The notes under the pieces were generated by a model. The model was not told where the DNA came from, did no database searches, and saw nothing but the letters and a program-made list of their open reading frames with translations. Position numbers and translations under genes: made by a program. A stretch of 6,590 bases of DNA from an uncultured Fusobacterium sp. (GTDB lineage: Bacteria > Fusobacteriota > Fusobacteriia > Fusobacteriales > Fusobacteriaceae): the NCBI GenBank assembly GCA_900543175.1, contig UQQO01000114.1:1-6590 (forward strand). The letters are read 5' to 3'. Positions 6,523 through 6,590 of the stretch are shown piece by piece (position 1 is the stretch's first letter; every line of letters begins with the position of its first letter).

Positions 6523-6590
6523 ATCAAGTTGACGCAATTTGGAAGTGAATATTAGAAGCCCTCAGCGAAATGCAGTTAAGAAAATGCAAC
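6523..6590. other. Unassigned right-edge segment with raised GC
   Basis: After about 55 very AT-rich bases following the pepP terminator, the sequence from about 6523 to the window end rises to roughly 40% GC by hand count, against about 30% in the genes. It contains a palindrome TCAAGTTGA, a TTGACG that resembles a -35 box (6529-6534) without a convincing -10, and a near-repeat AAATGCA spaced by a few bases (in 6567-6590). Short reading frames run off the edge on both strands, but none is long enough to identify. It could be the start of a structured RNA, a mobile-element end or the edge of a gene. Confidence 0.3.

Noticed and set aside
6529..6557. Full sigma-70 promoter at TTGACG with a -10 around 6550-6557
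   Set aside because: The only -10 candidates (TATTAG at a 15-base spacer, TTAGAA at 17) are poor, so only the -35-like box is reported.
6570..6590. Start of a + strand gene at ATG 6570
   Set aside because: There is no Shine-Dalgarno upstream and only seven codons are visible before the window ends.

Overview
The window is AT-rich, low-GC DNA (roughly 30% GC judged by eye), densely packed with genes. Codon use is dominated by AGA for Arg and A/T-ending codons, and Shine-Dalgarno sites are strong. The gene content (a long-form HflX, a MATE exporter, MscL, QueH and an M24B aminopeptidase P) fits a Fusobacterium-like anaerobe, with low-GC Clostridia as the alternative. This assignment rests on style and protein flavour, not on a marker gene.

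Layout. (1) Positions 7-3137, + strand: a two-gene unit. It encodes the ribosome-associated GTPase HflX, carrying an extra N-terminal domain with a JAMM/RadC-like metal motif, and a 12-helix MATE-family exporter whose start codon overlaps the hflX stop region. (2) Positions 3148-3191: a hairpin with T-tracts on both strands that can terminate both the MATE transcript and the convergent mscL transcript. (3) Positions 3190-3582, - strand: mscL, with a TTG start. (4) Positions 3583-3748: a very AT-rich divergent intergenic region holding candidate promoters for mscL and for the next unit. (5) Positions 3749-6413, + strand: queH (epoxyqueuosine reductase), then an unrecognised four-helix membrane protein overlapping it by ATGA, then a Xaa-Pro aminopeptidase. 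This unit is closed by a strong intrinsic terminator at 6431-6467. (6) Positions 6468-6590: no gene recognised. The last ~65 bases are visibly richer in GC and may be the edge of another element.

How the genes relate. HflX splits or rescues stalled 70S ribosomes and protects against ribosome-targeting antibiotics in several bacteria. Tight coupling to a multidrug exporter could make the first unit a drug- or stress-response pair, but this is inference. The second unit joins tRNA queuosine modification, an unknown membrane protein and peptide turnover, with no obvious single pathway. MscL is a stand-alone osmotic safety valve. Most of the window is ordinary housekeeping DNA. The best leads are the JAMM-like domain fused to HflX, the unknown membrane protein between queH and pepP, and the compositionally distinct right end.
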